Below are positions 63,723 to 64,000 of a DNA stretch of 64,000 bases, piece by piece (position 1 is the stretch's first letter; each line of letters starts with the position of its first letter). The stretch is taken from positions 9,129,180 through 9,193,179 of the forward strand of contig CM019713.1 in the NCBI GenBank assembly GCA_009760885.1, read 5' to 3'. Both the position numbers and the translations under genes were made by a program. Below the pieces are notes generated by a model that saw only the letters and a list, made by a program, of their open reading frames with translations, ran no database searches and was not told the origin of the DNA. Origin of the DNA: Achatina immaculata. Its lineage: Eukaryota; Mollusca; Gastropoda; Stylommatophora; Achatinidae.

Positions 63723-64000
63723 AGGTTGTAATTTCAGGTTGAAAGGTATTTGGTAGTTTTTTAGTTACCATGTTTTGTCAATGTTGTATGTCTGAGTTAG
63801 TCCCATGGCGATGTTAGTCGCCCGGACATTTTTGTATGATCATTGTAATTGTCCCCATCAGTCTACACTCCGCATCTATACAACACACATCGAACAAATG
63901 GGGTTCATCATTAAACATTTGCTGATTGTTTGGTGACTGCTGAATCTTTTGATTACTGGATTCTTGTTAAGTGTCAGCTGTGGTGTTGAGTTAGTCGATT
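63723..64000. other. Unassigned sequence
   Basis: No gene is recognised up to the window end. Confidence 0.5.

Overview
The window is eukaryotic, repeat-dominated DNA with no bacterial gene organisation. It has no operons, ribosome-binding sites or long host reading frames. Its contents are non-LTR retrotransposons of the RTE, I and Jockey/CR1-like groups, tRNA-derived SINEs, a mariner-type transposase remnant, a pogo-like MITE, minisatellites and long microsatellites. The LINE mix and abundant short-tailed retroposons fit an invertebrate genome, most likely a mollusc; this is an inference from style, not proof. I see no convincing host protein-coding gene, rRNA gene or host tRNA gene.

Names used here are local labels. 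RTE-A has an ATG tail, RTE-B an AATG tail, RTE-C a GA tail, RTE-D a GTAAGAT-like tail, RTE-E a GGAT tail, RTE-F a GAA tail and RTE-G a GAT tail. I-A to I-D are RNase H-bearing LINE pieces. J-A is a Jockey/CR1-like LINE with a GATT tail. GTR is a GAA-tailed, apparently noncoding retroposon. R370 is a short retroposon of about 360 bp. SINE1 and SINE2 are tRNA-derived.

Layout: 0-7 kb holds an RTE-A palindrome, an I-C remnant, R370, a full-length GTR (2413-3906) and an RTE-F copy split by an I-A fragment. From 7.9 to 9 kb there is a 38-bp minisatellite. From 9.5 to 17.5 kb one 33-bp minisatellite is split by a near-complete I-A LINE (9786-14261), a J-A fragment and a full-length GTR (16044-17386). 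From 18 to 28 kb there are ACT repeats, a mariner remnant, RTE-B pieces, a 45-bp minisatellite, and further GTR and R370 copies. From 29 to 40 kb there is an RTE-A copy with clean 13-bp target duplications, a SINE carrying a minisatellite, GATA arrays, and facing ACT and AGT arrays with an RTE-B inserted. From 41 to 51 kb there are RTE-E, RTE-C, RTE-D and I-B tails, a 26-bp minisatellite and a fold-back tRNA-like element. From 51.2 to 55.2 kb one SINE is interrupted by an RTE-C fragment and by an apparently full-length but inactivated RTE-B. The rest holds RTE, J-A, SINE and GTR fragments plus stretches with nothing recognised.

The elements do not form a pathway. They form a layered record of insertions, many dated relative to one another by target-site duplications visible in the sequence. 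The most unusual item is GTR: five copies with 9-13 bp target duplications, 5' truncation, internal tandem modules that look able to fold, and a 3' tail shared with the LINEs I-A and RTE-F.
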